From Paraburkholderia sabiae (GTDB taxonomy: Bacteria > Pseudomonadota > Gammaproteobacteria > Burkholderiales > Burkholderiaceae), in contig NZ_CP125295.1 of assembly GCF_030412785.1 (NCBI RefSeq), forward strand, positions 2,480,001-2,544,000: 64,000 nucleotides of DNA. The letters are read 5' to 3'. The notes beneath the pieces were generated by a model that saw only the letters and a program-made list of their open reading frames with translations, did no database searches and had not been told where the DNA came from. Shown here piece by piece: positions 43,639-53,900 of the stretch. Position 1 is the stretch's first letter, and the number at the start of each line of letters is the position of its first letter. Made by a program: the position numbers and the translations under genes.

Positions 43639-44036
43639 GACGTCCCCCGACCCGTAGAAAATCGTGAACAAGGAAAAGCAACGCTCTCGTCTGCAATGCG
43701 AAGTGCGATTGTAAGCTATTCGTTGGCTCAGACAAGGATGAACTTCTATCCAATGAGTTGCCGGGTCGCCGCACAGGTCGATAATTAAGCGCACACATCA
43801 AAGCGGCTTTCTTCACACCCGATAAGGTCGTTCGGCGTCTTCGCCGAAAAAAACAGGTGGGTAAAGTCTCTCGTCCGACGCAGTCGGGCGTCACCCAATG
43901 CAACGCACGCCCGAGCGAAATCGCACTATCATCCGTTGTTGACGTGCCGGACAGCACGACGCCCGCGACACGCTCATTCCAGCGGCAAGTTGTTTTCGGT
44001 GAGCAAGGTTTCGCAAAGCGCAGGGAGGATTCGGCC
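43639..44036. other. Divergent intergenic region
   Basis: Nearly 400 bases between the small minus-strand gene and the HdeD-like gene. TTCGGCG-TCTT-CGCCGAA at 43831-43848 is a perfect 7-bp hairpin followed by seven As on the plus strand. I see no gene; promoters for both neighbours should lie here. Confidence 0.45.
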
Positions 44037-45512
44037 ATGGTCCGCCTCGTGATGATATTGCTCGGTGTCGACTATCTGCGCACGCGTTGGCGCGAACTGC
44101 TGGCGATAGGTTTGCTTAGCATCGCGCTCGGTGTGACGATCTTCTGCGATGCGCTCGACGGCGCGCTCTGGTTCCCCATCATTCCGTTTGCAGCGTTGCT
44201 GATGCTCGAAGGCCTCGCGACACTCGCCGTTGCATGGACGGGCATGGGCGGCCAACGTACGCTGCGATATGTGAAGGGCGTGACCTTCATTGTGTCCGCT
44301 GGGCTCGTGCTGATGGGGGGAGAGCACGGCAATTTCATCCTGTCGATGATATTCGGCACACTGTTTCTCGCGGACGGCATGCTCCAGATGATTTCCGCAG
44401 GACTCGTGCGCTACCGAACGTGGAAGATTGCTATCGGAGCCGGCGCGCTGGAGATCGCCATTGCCATCTTCTTCTATCAGCCCTACCCCGATTACTACGC
44501 GGGGACCATCGCATACTGTGTCGCATTCGGATTGCTGTTCGGCGGCTGGAACATGACCCTGCTCGCGGTGCGCGTGCGCCGCATGGCGACTAACCCCGTG
44601 GTAGCCGACGAAAAGCGGACGAAACACAAGGTCGAGTCGGAGACGACTGTCGCGACGGCGAATGCGGCGACGAACGAGATCACGCCAGACAGACTGATCC
44701 TGCCAACGTCGAATTCATTCGACGGCCCCCCGGAACCGCTCGAACACGCTTTGACAATACACGTGTGGACACCGGTCGGTTCAGCGAAAACACAGGCGCG
44801 GCGGCAGCCTGTCATTGACCGCTATATTGCCGCAGTCGACAAAAACGGCGCCATCTCGACGGGCCATGCCGCGCTCGAATCGAGCGAGGGCGTTTATATC
44901 AGCCTGTACCCTGCCGTTGAAATCGAGCGGTCACCCGACGAGTTCTCGCGCATTCTGCGTGCAACGCGCGACAACGACGTGCCCGGCTTGTTCCAGCCGG
45001 ACTACGCGACGGAATCGAAAGCATGGTGTCCCTCCACGCGGCAAGTGCGCATACGCAATTATGATCCGGAGCGGCTGGAACGCTTTTGGGCCGAATATCG
45101 CCGCACCACGACCTATAACCTGACGTACCGCAATTGCTCGAGCACGGTCGCAAAGGCACTCGAGGCCGCGATCGAGGGAGCATCAACTCGCGCCTGGGGA
45201 ACGAAGGGAGGCTGGAAGCCGTTGCTGCGCATCGCCGCGACTCCCGAACTGTGGGTGGCGGCACAAGTAAGAAAGCGCGCGGCGACGATGGCATGGACGC
45301 CTGGGCTGACGCTGGACTATGCGCGTGCGCTTAGCATGTTGGCGGACCCACGGCCTTCCGGATGGGTAAAGATGGCGCGTAGCGCGCTGAGCACCATGCA
45401 CGAATCGCGCAAGCGTTGGCGTGCCGAGAAAGCGGCTGCGCGCAACATCGACGACACGGGCGCGATGCCGGTTCACGCGACAGAGTGTGCAGATAGTGGC
45501 GCGCCGGATTAA
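44037..45512 (+). CDS. HdeD-like membrane domain fused to a putative thiol-peptidase-like domain
   Basis: A 491-residue protein of two parts. Residues about 1-185 contain six hydrophobic segments in the HdeD/DUF308 pattern (LLAIGLLSIALGVTIFCDAL, GLATLAVAWTGMGG). After a Thr/Ala-rich linker, residues about 235-400 form a soluble domain with a His in ISTGHAALESSEGVYIS and a Cys in YNLTYRNCSSTVAKALEAAI. This His-before-Cys order resembles permuted NlpC/P60-type or DUF4105-like peptidases. GGGAGG eight bases before ATG 44037 sets the start; upstream codons look non-coding. HdeD proteins act in acid resistance in enterics, but a wall-peptide or lipid-active role for this fusion is only an inference. 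Confidence 0.7.
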   Translation: MVRLVMILLGVDYLRTRWRELLAIGLLSIALGVTIFCDALDGALWFPIIPFAALLMLEGLATLAVAWTGMGGQRTLRYVKGVTFIVSAGLVLMGGEHGNFILSMIFGTLFLADGMLQMISAGLVRYRTWKIAIGAGALEIAIAIFFYQPYPDYYAGTIAYCVAFGLLFGGWNMTLLAVRVRRMATNPVVADEKRTKHKVESETTVATANAATNEITPDRLILPTSNSFDGPPEPLEHALTIHVWTPVGSAKTQARRQPVIDRYIAAVDKNGAISTGHAALESSEGVYISLYPAVEIERSPDEFSRILRATRDNDVPGLFQPDYATESKAWCPSTRQVRIRNYDPERLERFWAEYRRTTTYNLTYRNCSSTVAKALEAAIEGASTRAWGTKGGWKPLLRIAATPELWVAAQVRKRAATMAWTPGLTLDYARALSMLADPRPSGWVKMARSALSTMHESRKRWRAEKAAARNIDDTGAMPVHATECADSGAPD

Positions 45513-46243
45513 TCAACCATTGTTCCGCGGCAACCTTCCCGATCTTCTTCAACGCGCGGGAAGAATGATTGCGCGCCTCGCGCCTGACTGCGCGCTCAAT
45601 GTTGAGCGAAGTAGAAGCGTGCCGCGCCAAACACCGACTTGCCTGCGCTGCATGGGTACTGGCCACGCATGGCGAGTGCCTCGCGCACCGGCCCAAGCGA
45701 GACAGCGATAATCCCGCCGAGCGACGTGTGCACTTCACTTTGAAACCGCCCGCTATGAACGGGGATTTAGCGCCCAGAAAAAATGTCGCGATGGCAGTCG
45801 TGGAAGGTTGCCCGATCGGAGTCGAGGTCCGTGAAAATAGCCACATGGGTTGAACGGCTGCTCACGAAGGTGTCGCTGACGTCTGAGCGTCCAGGTGGCA
45901 CGGCTGCTGAACTGCAACTATTGGTCGAATCCGGGCCGACGGCGAATGCATCAAACCGAGGGCGGATTCAACCGGTCGATGCAACACATTGGCCTACGAG
46001 CGGCCGTTCCGCGTGGTACATCAGTCATTCGGCCTGCGGATGACCTTGACTTCTCCATCGCATACAGTCCGATGTCCAAACCGCAAACAAATATGATGCG
46101 CAAATGGCCTTTGCACGCCTTGACCCAAGCCGTCTATCGTCCGCGCAGGGAGAACGGGTTCGACTGGCACCTTCCGGCGAAAAGACTGAAGCACAGCCCG
46201 CTCCGATCGGACAGATAGACTCAGTTAGTTCGGCCGCTTTGCG
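45513..46243. other. Gene-poor region, possible old element debris
   Basis: Over 700 bases with several short overlapping frames but none with a ribosome-binding site and protein-like composition. A minus-strand stretch around 45725-45780 reads LGAKSPFIAGGFKVKC. I loosely associate such GGFKVKC readings with the ends of insertion elements in proteobacteria; I cannot confirm it. Confidence 0.35.
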
Positions 46244-47017
46244 TTATCGAGGCCCGGGCAGGAACTCGACGTCTCCGTACCAGGCGCGCGTAGTAGTACC
46301 GGTATTATCGGTATCTGTCAGCAGCCCGTAGCCGCTGATTCGTCCAGGCGGTTCGTGAAAGACGCGCTCGTAGTCTTGCACGATATTGCGGTGCAGGGTT
46401 TGCCAGTGACCCGCATCGCCGGACAGACCAGAGACCACGATCATCTGTACGCGGTTCGTGTGAGGATTGGCAATGACGGTGCCTGGCGCAGCGCTGGTTG
46501 ACCAGACATACATCAGCGTGGCATAGGGCAGTTCTTCGCCACTCAAGCGCTTTGCAAGGTCCATCTTGGCCCTGTCAAAAAACGATAGCTTGCTTTTGTC
46601 GCCGTCAAATAAGAACACCAGTCGCGCTGGCGCGTCTTCCTTTGATCCGACGCGGTTGTCGGCGCCCTCGATCGGTCCTTTTGCTTTCCAGCGCCACGCT
46701 ACGACAGGTGTGCGGACGAGGTCGATATTACCCTCGTGCATGAGCGCCGAAGCAGAGCGGTTCGCGTCCGCCTGCAGGACGGTGGTGTCGCCGTCGCGAA
46801 CAAGCGTGTATTGCGTCACGCGCTTGCCGTGCGCAACCGGCAGGTTCTTCCAGCCTGCAGGAAGTGATTCGCCGGGCTCGATCGAGGAAAAGGCAATACC
46901 CGGTTTTTCTTCCTGGGCAACGAGGGCTGCCGGCAACAGTAGGAGCGCGACGCACACGGCGAGCCAGACTGGCCGGGCTGTTCGTTTCCGCGCTTGATGG
47001 ATCGAGATAAGAGGCAT
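46244..47017 (-). CDS. DUF3047 family exported protein
   Basis: A 257-residue secreted protein of unknown function. The signal peptide is clear (VWLAVCVALLLLPAALVAQ), placing the start at ATG 47017; the long frame upstream is Arg-rich and not protein-like. The DUF3047 core is recognisable in TPVVAWRWKAKGPIEGADN, KEDAPARLVFLFDGDKS and YATLMYVWSTSAAPGTVIAN. Proteins of this family are periplasmic and have a jelly-roll-like strand pattern. The gene stands alone. Confidence 0.85.
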   Translation of the reverse strand: MPLISIHQARKRTARPVWLAVCVALLLLPAALVAQEEKPGIAFSSIEPGESLPAGWKNLPVAHGKRVTQYTLVRDGDTTVLQADANRSASALMHEGNIDLVRTPVVAWRWKAKGPIEGADNRVGSKEDAPARLVFLFDGDKSKLSFFDRAKMDLAKRLSGEELPYATLMYVWSTSAAPGTVIANPHTNRVQMIVVSGLSGDAGHWQTLHRNIVQDYERVFHEPPGRISGYGLLTDTDNTGTTTRAWYGDVEFLPGPR

Positions 47018-47401
47018 GGCTGGTCGTATTCGTTTTTTGGCCAGGATCCATTGTAGTCGGGTCAGCCGACGGCATTTCAGCGGAGCCTTTACGTCGGCGA
47101 TTAAACGAACAACCGGGGGGCCGGAGATGCGACATTCACCGTCGTGTGTGAAGCGTCCACTCACCGATGCGCAGCCGCCGCTCTGATGGGCACGTGCGGG
47201 CGATGTCGTACGTCCGCTTTTGACCGTATCTCGCCCCAACGGTCGTGCACGGAGATCGTATCGGGCACGCACCTCATACGCGAGGCATAACTCGATCGAA
47301 AGCGGCCAGGCTGGCGAGGTCCATCGAAAACTCTTCCAGCGCATTGTCGATTTTCGATCATCATCTTCGTCGTCAGTACATCACCACTCAAAGGACGTCC
47401 C
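47018..47401. other. Divergent intergenic region
   Basis: Separates the DUF3047 and YciI genes. I see no gene, repeat or terminator in it; AGGA at 47391-47394 belongs to the YciI gene. Confidence 0.45.
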
Positions 47402-47773
47402 ATGAAATACCTCGGCCTGGCCTATTTCAATCCCGAAAAATTCGCCGCGATGGCGTCAGACGATGTCAAGGAACTGGTGAGCCAATGCCCTGCATTGGAC
47501 GAGAAGATGCGCGCTACCGGCAAGGTTCTCGTTTCCGCGTCGCTTGGCGATCTGGACAACTGGAAGACGCTTCGCCCGCGCAATGGCAAGACGCACGTCA
47601 CCGATGGGCCTTACACCGAGTCGAAGGAAGTCGTCGGGGGCCTGTTCATCATCGAAGCGGATAGCCGTGAAGAGGCGTTGCGCATCGCGTCCATGCACCC
47701 GGCCGCCACGCTGGGCGAAGAAGGTGGATGGGCCGTCGAGCTTATCCCCATGGATTTCTACCTGGCCCGATAA
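47402..47773 (+). CDS. YciI family (DGPF-domain) protein
   Basis: A 123-residue protein of the YCII/DGPF fold, a dimeric alpha-beta barrel. The family signature DGPYTESKEVVGGLFIIEAD is present, as is the N-terminal KYLGLAYFNPEKFAAM and the end GWAVELIPMDFY. Members often accompany ECF sigma factors of the SigJ/ECF41 type, but no sigma gene follows here. The catalytic role, if any, is unknown. Confidence 0.9.
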   Translation: MKYLGLAYFNPEKFAAMASDDVKELVSQCPALDEKMRATGKVLVSASLGDLDNWKTLRPRNGKTHVTDGPYTESKEVVGGLFIIEADSREEALRIASMHPAATLGEEGGWAVELIPMDFYLAR

Positions 47774-48006
47774 GGGCGTCGACGCCTGTCTCAAGAATGC
47801 GTTGGTGGTCCTTCTTCGCAAGCTCCTTTACGGCTTCGCGGGTCATCGCGCGATGTGCGCATCTGCCCGGAGCTTGCCGGCGACCCTTTGCGCATGAGGT
47901 AACTTCCCCGATTCGCCTCTAGTGCTGCTCCAACGCTCTCCTCCTCCCATCGCCGTCACGCGGTCGTAAGTACCCGCCGATCGGCATGCCGTGTCACGGC
48001 GAAGCC

Positions 48007-49761
48007 TCAGAACTGAGCAGTCAGCTGGAAACCCACGGTCACACGCGCGGTCGGAAACTCAGCTGGCTTATAGACAGGCGTCCCTGCGAACAGCTCATAC
48101 GTGAATCCCGCGAATCGCGTCGGTACGCTTCCGCGAATACCAACGACCGCGCCCGCCAGTTGCGTGCCCGCGAGGAACGCGGTGTTCGGACCATAGACAT
48201 GGCCGTAATCCAGCCCGGCATATAGCGATTGCCCAGTCTGCCCGATTGCCCATTGCAGTTCATTGCGCCAGTAGAAACCCTTTTCTGCAGCGAGGAGCGT
48301 TTCGCCATCGAAGCCACGAACTGTGTAGCGGCTACCGATGGTCAAGTCATCGATGAAGAAGAGTGTGTCGTTTGTGAACTGACCATGTAATGTCGTCACG
48401 TAACGAAACTGCTGCTTCGCGACCAGGAACGGCACGGACAGATTTGCATCGAACACAGCCATGTGGAAACGATACGTCGGCCCCTCGGGATACGGGTCCT
48501 GCGTCGCGCCCAATCCACCGACGCCCTGCCGGTATGCCAGTGTCCCGTCGAACTGCGCCGTGCCGAAATAGTGGCGATCAGTGACTCCCGCTTCGACAAA
48601 CGTGTTATTGCGCCTTTGGGTGCGGATGCTGGTGTCGTCGATAAAGCTTTCGCCGAAGCGCTTCGATAACTGCATCTCGATGCCGAAAACATCGCTCTGG
48701 CTCCGCGAAAGCACGCGCGCCAGCCTGAATGCGGTCGTTTGTGAATTGCCGCTCGACACAAAGGTCTGATTCACACCAGCAATCTGCTGATAGTACGTGT
48801 TCGTGTTGCCAGAAATCGTCGCGGTCCAGTAACCCCAAGGCACTGAATACGAACCATTGAAACCATGCGAACCGAGACCCTTGTCGCCGAACTCCAGATC
48901 CTGGTTCGCACCCAGTGCAAGCACGTCGTTGATACCGAGCGGATTGTCGAGACCCAGGCTCAGATTGCCCTGCAATTTCCCCGTCGCACGCGTGCCCGAG
49001 TTGTCAACCGACGCGACGAGACTCCAGGGTTTTGCGCGTTTCACCTCGATCACGACGTCGCTCTCGCCAGGCGATGATGTCGGTTCGATTTTCATGTCGA
49101 CATCCTGGCTCGAAACCCGCTTCATCTGCTCAAGTCCTTGCTCCAGGTCGCGCAGATTCAGCATGTCGCCATCCCGATCCGGAAATGCCGTCTTCCATGT
49201 ACCGCGCATGTTCGGGTCGGAAAAGCGTAGATGACGGACCACGCCTGGGATGAGCGCAACCTTCAGCGTGCCTGTCGAGACGTCCTGCTCAGGCAGTAGC
49301 ACGCGTGTGGTGATGTAGCCGCGACTCAGGATCGTCTGTTGCAATCCCTTGGTGAGAAGGTCGAACCCCTGCTTGCCGATGCATTGACCGACGTAGTGCT
49401 CCAGCCATTCTCGTGCGAATGCAAAGCGGTCAAGCGGTAACGACGATGCACCCTGTTTGCGGATCGCGTCCGGCAGCGTGGCGGGGACATCGAGTACGAA
49501 TGTGTCGATGCGGAAGCACGGGGCTTCGACGGGAAGCTCTGGGAAGCCTTGCGCTTTCGGCGCCGTCGAGCGTACTGCCGGCGCGTTTACTGCCTGCGCG
49601 CGCCGTTGCGCGTCCCGCTGCTGTTGTACCTGCTGATTCTGTTCAGCGTTCGCGCGTGCGGCGGCTGCGGTGTCTGCAGGAGTCGGCGCCTGCTGCGCCT
49701 GGCCCGTTAGTGATATCAGGGCTGTGAGCGACAGTGCCGCCAGCCTCTTCATGCTGTTCAT
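48007..49761 (-). CDS. bcpB: Two-partner secretion outer-membrane transporter (BcpB/CdiB)
   Basis: The Omp85-family pore that exports the giant BcpA exoprotein across the outer membrane. A signal peptide (AALSLTALISLTGQAQQA) is followed by a Gln/Ala-rich linker, a POTRA pair (about 90-250; IDTFVLDVPATLPDAIRKQG, LKVALIPGVVRHLRFSD) and a 16-strand barrel. The lid motif VRGFDGE is in loop 6 (YTVRGFDGETLLAAEKGF), and the last residue is Phe, as expected for a barrel protein. GGAAGAA before ATG 49761 supports the start (584 aa). It lies last in the A-I-O-B order. Confidence 0.92.
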   Translation of the reverse strand: MNSMKRLAALSLTALISLTGQAQQAPTPADTAAAARANAEQNQQVQQQRDAQRRAQAVNAPAVRSTAPKAQGFPELPVEAPCFRIDTFVLDVPATLPDAIRKQGASSLPLDRFAFAREWLEHYVGQCIGKQGFDLLTKGLQQTILSRGYITTRVLLPEQDVSTGTLKVALIPGVVRHLRFSDPNMRGTWKTAFPDRDGDMLNLRDLEQGLEQMKRVSSQDVDMKIEPTSSPGESDVVIEVKRAKPWSLVASVDNSGTRATGKLQGNLSLGLDNPLGINDVLALGANQDLEFGDKGLGSHGFNGSYSVPWGYWTATISGNTNTYYQQIAGVNQTFVSSGNSQTTAFRLARVLSRSQSDVFGIEMQLSKRFGESFIDDTSIRTQRRNNTFVEAGVTDRHYFGTAQFDGTLAYRQGVGGLGATQDPYPEGPTYRFHMAVFDANLSVPFLVAKQQFRYVTTLHGQFTNDTLFFIDDLTIGSRYTVRGFDGETLLAAEKGFYWRNELQWAIGQTGQSLYAGLDYGHVYGPNTAFLAGTQLAGAVVGIRGSVPTRFAGFTYELFAGTPVYKPAEFPTARVTVGFQLTAQF

Positions 49762-49825
49762 TGTCTTTCTTCCGAGAATCATCCCTGCGGGCGGCGAAAG
49801 CCCCGTCGCCGCTCCACGCAAGGTC

Positions 49826-50428
49826 CTACTTGTTACCTGCCCGACATTCAAGCGCTACGCCCATCTGCACTGGTTCATCTAGACCTAGATCATCAATTTG
49901 CCGAGCCTCGATTTCGCATTGACGCCCTTGTTGCGTTAGAAACACGTCGTAGTCGCGGCCTGCTTCCGGTGTCAATACCACCGAGGACGCGACGCATCGA
50001 CGGGTTGGCCCATATTGACCTGAATAAACCACCCATCCCATCGAATATGTGATCGGCTGCCCCGCCGCAACTACGTACTCGCGTATGAATGTTTTCCCCG
50101 TTAGACCTTGCACCCGCATCCAGGGTCGCGGGCTCGGCGGCATGCCAATCAGCACGCTGCGGGTTGAGTAACGAAAGCTGCCAGCCATTCCGTCATCGAC
50201 ACGTGTGCCGTCGAAACTTATCCAACTCTGGTAGCAATCGCCTGAACGGAATACAGCGTACGGTTGATTGTTCTCAGACGAAAATACACGCACGCGCGCT
50301 GAATTTCTCATTTCGAACTTTGGCGATTCCACTTCTATCCGATGTGCCGGCTGTGGCAACAGTGAACACGCCGTTAGATATAGCGAACCGACCGAGGCGG
50401 CAAGGCACATTCGGTACAAGGATTTCAT
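49826..50428 (-). CDS. bcpO: Lipoprotein of the CDI locus (BcpO-like)
   Basis: A 200-residue outer-envelope lipoprotein. The signal sequence ends in the lipobox LTAC (Cys21). The mature part is a beta-rich domain with paired cysteines (GDCYQSW, TRRCVAS, GRQCEIE, ALECRAG). Its position between the immunity and TpsB genes is that of bcpO in the Burkholderia bcpAIOB loci, where the gene is accessory to inhibition. The name rests on position and lipobox, not on sequence similarity that I can judge. It is noticeably richer in A/T than the neighbours. Confidence 0.7.
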   Translation of the reverse strand: MKSLYRMCLAASVGSLYLTACSLLPQPAHRIEVESPKFEMRNSARVRVFSSENNQPYAVFRSGDCYQSWISFDGTRVDDGMAGSFRYSTRSVLIGMPPSPRPWMRVQGLTGKTFIREYVVAAGQPITYSMGWVVYSGQYGPTRRCVASSVVLTPEAGRDYDVFLTQQGRQCEIEARQIDDLGLDEPVQMGVALECRAGNK

Positions 50429-50637
50429 TTCTGGCCGCTCCGCGCGTCGCTAGCTATCTGTGTCGACCCACATAAACCGTCCGTTCGCTAGCGATTCTTC
50501 CGCCTGATTCCACACCGAAACTCCTGTCACTTTAGATGGACGCGCCGCCTCCATCGTCGGTGATAGCGAATCGAGCCAAGTGATCGATACGTCATTCTCA
50601 GCGCCTGCCTGATAACATTAACGTCGTCTATCTCACG

Positions 50638-50910
50638 TCACTTCGGGAAACCGTACATATCCTGCCCAGTCAACTCATTTGAATTGCGCAACAGTCTCTC
50701 AAGCGCCTCATATTCCGGTCCAAAATCCATTTTTTGAATTGCTCGTTCCATACACTCGGATCTCAGTCGGGCAGTCAAATCACGAAGCGCCGCCACGATA
50801 TCCGACCTGTCGCTCTTAGCCGTTTCGAGCGCGTTGACGCCCAGCAAATACGCCTGTTGATAAGCACCGATGCTGACGTTCGACCGTATTTTGTCCGCCG
50901 GTTTACTCAT
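50638..50910 (-). CDS. bcpI: CDI immunity protein (BcpI/CdiI)
   Basis: A 90-residue, mostly helical, cytoplasmic protein directly after the toxin end of bcpA (43-base gap). It should bind and neutralise the toxin domain of its own BcpA. AGAGGAA just before ATG 50910 is the best ribosome-binding site; an ATG five codons earlier (50925) lacks one. The sequence is Arg/Glu/Leu-rich with no signal peptide. GC is low: about 46% by hand count over 50641-50760. Identification is by position; immunity proteins are too variable to recognise. Confidence 0.7.
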   Translation of the reverse strand: MSKPADKIRSNVSIGAYQQAYLLGVNALETAKSDRSDIVAALRDLTARLRSECMERAIQKMDFGPEYEALERLLRNSNELTGQDMYGFPK

Positions 50911-50953
50911 ATTTTCCTCTGGCATCTACGTGGTCAACTTCATTTTAGCGGAG

Positions 50954-53900
50954 TCATAAATGACCCTTGATTTCACCGATCTTGTTCGCGTTCGGGTCCG
51001 TCCACTGGCTTCGGTTGGGTACCAAAACTTGTTGTGCGCCACCCGGTGCCGAGTACCCGCCTTGCTGAACTGGCGCAACTTGACTTGTGAAAACTTGTGG
51101 GCTATTACCTGGCAGCGGTTTCATCGAATATACGTCGAAACCGAGTTGCGAACCGCGAACTGCCTGCTCGGCGGGTAAGCCTAATTTGGCCGCGATCTGG
51201 TCAGCCGGCAATCGGGACAGTGAATCATATTCCGTTTTCGTCATAAAATATGGGGAGTATGCTGCCACGGAGTCTCCTCCGAACGTCCCCTTGGGAACAA
51301 GCTTGATTAACTCTGTATTTTGATTGACGGGGAGGTTGGTAGGCAGACCCGTTCCCGACTCGATAAGACCCGCCGCATATCTCTGTGCGTCTTTCGAAGA
51401 GAGCCCGGCGGAGACATATGCATCAATAATCGCCTGCGCCGTCGCCATAACATCGCTTGTCGGCTGCATACCTTGAGTACTGAATTTCTCGTTTGTGTAT
51501 GTCAGACGCGAGGCGTCAGCAGCAGCGGCAGCCTGCTTCCCAGCCTGGTTTTCCAACGTTGCCGCTGTGACCGCTCCACCTAAGCTCAGACCCGCATATG
51601 CGATTGCTGCTGCCTGTGGGCTGAGGCCCAAACCTTGTAAAGCCTGCTCACCGTATGTCAATGATGGCGAGCCTGTGATCATTTGTGTAAAACCTGCCTG
51701 TGAATAATCCAGGCTCGTGCCCGCGATCGTTGCTCCCGCCGTGCACGCCACTACGCTCGCGCAACCAGCGCCAAACGCAGCGGCCGCCACGGCTACCCCT
51801 GTTACCCCCTGCACAGCGCCTGCCGCTCGGGTTGTCGCTTGCATTCGACTATTCCAGTCCACGACACCATCGGTGAACGGGTTGTAGCCATCGAACGCTC
51901 CCGCCTTTATTAGTGCACTCTGCTCAGCAGCATAGCTTTGACCATCGTTTTGCATTTTTTGCAAGATGACCTGATTGGGATCACCGGCCGGCACCCCGGC
52001 CGCACATTGCACCAGCGCACATTCGGCAGCTGCAAGCCGATACTGCTCTTCCGGGGTCTTGCCAGCCTGCAGTCGCGCAAGCTTCTGCTCTTCCGTTTCG
52101 TGCAACTGCCGGTTATTCATGTCAGCATTGGCAGCCGTGAACGCGCCCGCATTTCCACCGACTGCCGCACCTGCCGCCGTCGCAATCACGTTCGCTACCC
52201 CGTTCCCGAGTGCGTGTCCGATCGTCCCGGGCGCCCCCATTGAATCGGCGAGATTGTTCAACTGTCCCGAGAGCGCAGAAGAAACACCAGCACCCGCTCC
52301 ACCGCCAATCGCGCCCATCAGACTTCCCGCGCCCAACCCACCGAGCAAGGCACCGCCGGCCACGTGAAGCAGTATCCGGTCGGTCCCGCCTTCGCTCCAG
52401 TCATTCGCTTCCTGCTTGTACTGCGCAGCATCATCCGTTTCGCCTAACAACGCGGCAGCTTTTTCACCACTCTTCGCCTGATGCTCCTTGTAATCACCAT
52501 ACGTGCCGATCGCCTGCGCCACTTGCGCGCCTGCCGCATTGGCGGCATTCATGACATCCTGCTGTTGCGATACCAGGTCATTCACATCCGGCAACTTCGA
52601 TACCGTGCCGTTGAGATCGGTCGTATCGCGGTTCAAAGAAGCGACATCCTGCTTCTGGTTTGCAGCATCGGTGATGACTATGCCACCGGCCGCGACGCCG
52701 CTCCGCGTCGTCGCGTGTTCGTTACCGTTGTCCGATTGTGAAATCATCGGCGTGATACCAAGCCCGCCGCCGCCGAACGTCATGCCGCCACTCGACGCGC
52801 TGTACTCGGAATGATTCTGCATATCCGACCAGCTCAGCGTTCCCGTCGTCAACGTGTTCTTTGACGCGTCCGCACCGCTCGCGATGTACGCGCCCTTCAG
52901 GTCGGTATTGCCTTTGACATTGATATCGAAGCCGCCTGTTCCTGCCTGAATACCCGCCTGTTCACTCACGGCGGCATAGCTCCCGTTTGCGCTGCCGTGC
53001 TGGGTACTGAAACTCCCGCTGGCCCCGCCGCCCTGGCTGATGCTAAACCCTCCGCCCGAACTCGACTGATGCGCGGAACTGGTCGTCGTGTCCTGCACGC
53101 TAGCAATATTCAGATTGCCGCCGATATCGGCGCTCACCTGCTTGCCGCTCACATTCGCCCCGATGATGTTCGTATCGCCGCCGGACACGATCGTCATGCT
53201 GTTTGCGCCCTGTACGTGCGTATTGGTCTGTGTCGCCGCGTCGCTGTTCGCGTCGCCGTGTGCCTTCGACATCGATGCGGACACGCCCCAACCATTCGTG
53301 CCATACGACACACCGACACTGGCGCTGCTCGATTCATTCGTGCTGCGCGTCGTGTCTGTATTGGTCGTGTTGAGCAGGTTGACCTGATTCTTCGCAGCCA
53401 GCAACACGTCATTCGCGTTGACATTAGAACCAGCGATCGTGAGGTTGCCGCTTCCCGGCGTGCCATCACCCATAGCAGCAAATGCCGCTGTCCCGCCCGC
53501 CATCACGCTCGATCCTGTGCTCGTCGTCTGGTCTTCAGTCGACGTGCTCTTGCTCTGGCTCGATCCAAAGCTCAACTGCACGCTGATATCTGGCTTCTGC
53601 CCCGGACTCAGCGCTTGGCCCGCAACGGCATTGCCGATCGCACCCGCTGCAGCGATCGAATGAAGCGCCTTGGCGCGTCCGTTTTCACTGTGCGACGCGG
53701 CCTGGCTCTCGCTAATTGCCGTGTTGATCGCATTGCCGATGCTTCCCGCGAGCCCGAGCGTAAAGCCAGTGGTTTTCACCTCATGCGTTTCGTCGTGGTG
53801 CGTGGTGCCCGTTGCCGCATCGATGATCACGTTTGCGCCCGTGCCAACGATGTTCTGCCCCGCGATCAGGTCGCTGCCCGTGACATGCAGATCGTTGCCG

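Noticed and set aside
43361..44038. Minus-strand 225-codon frame over the small 79-aa gene
   Set aside because: Overlaps the better supported 79-aa gene in another frame; Arg/Cys-rich composition.
45331..45846. 172-codon minus-strand frame overlapping the end of the HdeD-like fusion gene
   Set aside because: Half is antisense to a real gene and the rest is Arg/Ser/Cys-rich; not supported as a protein.
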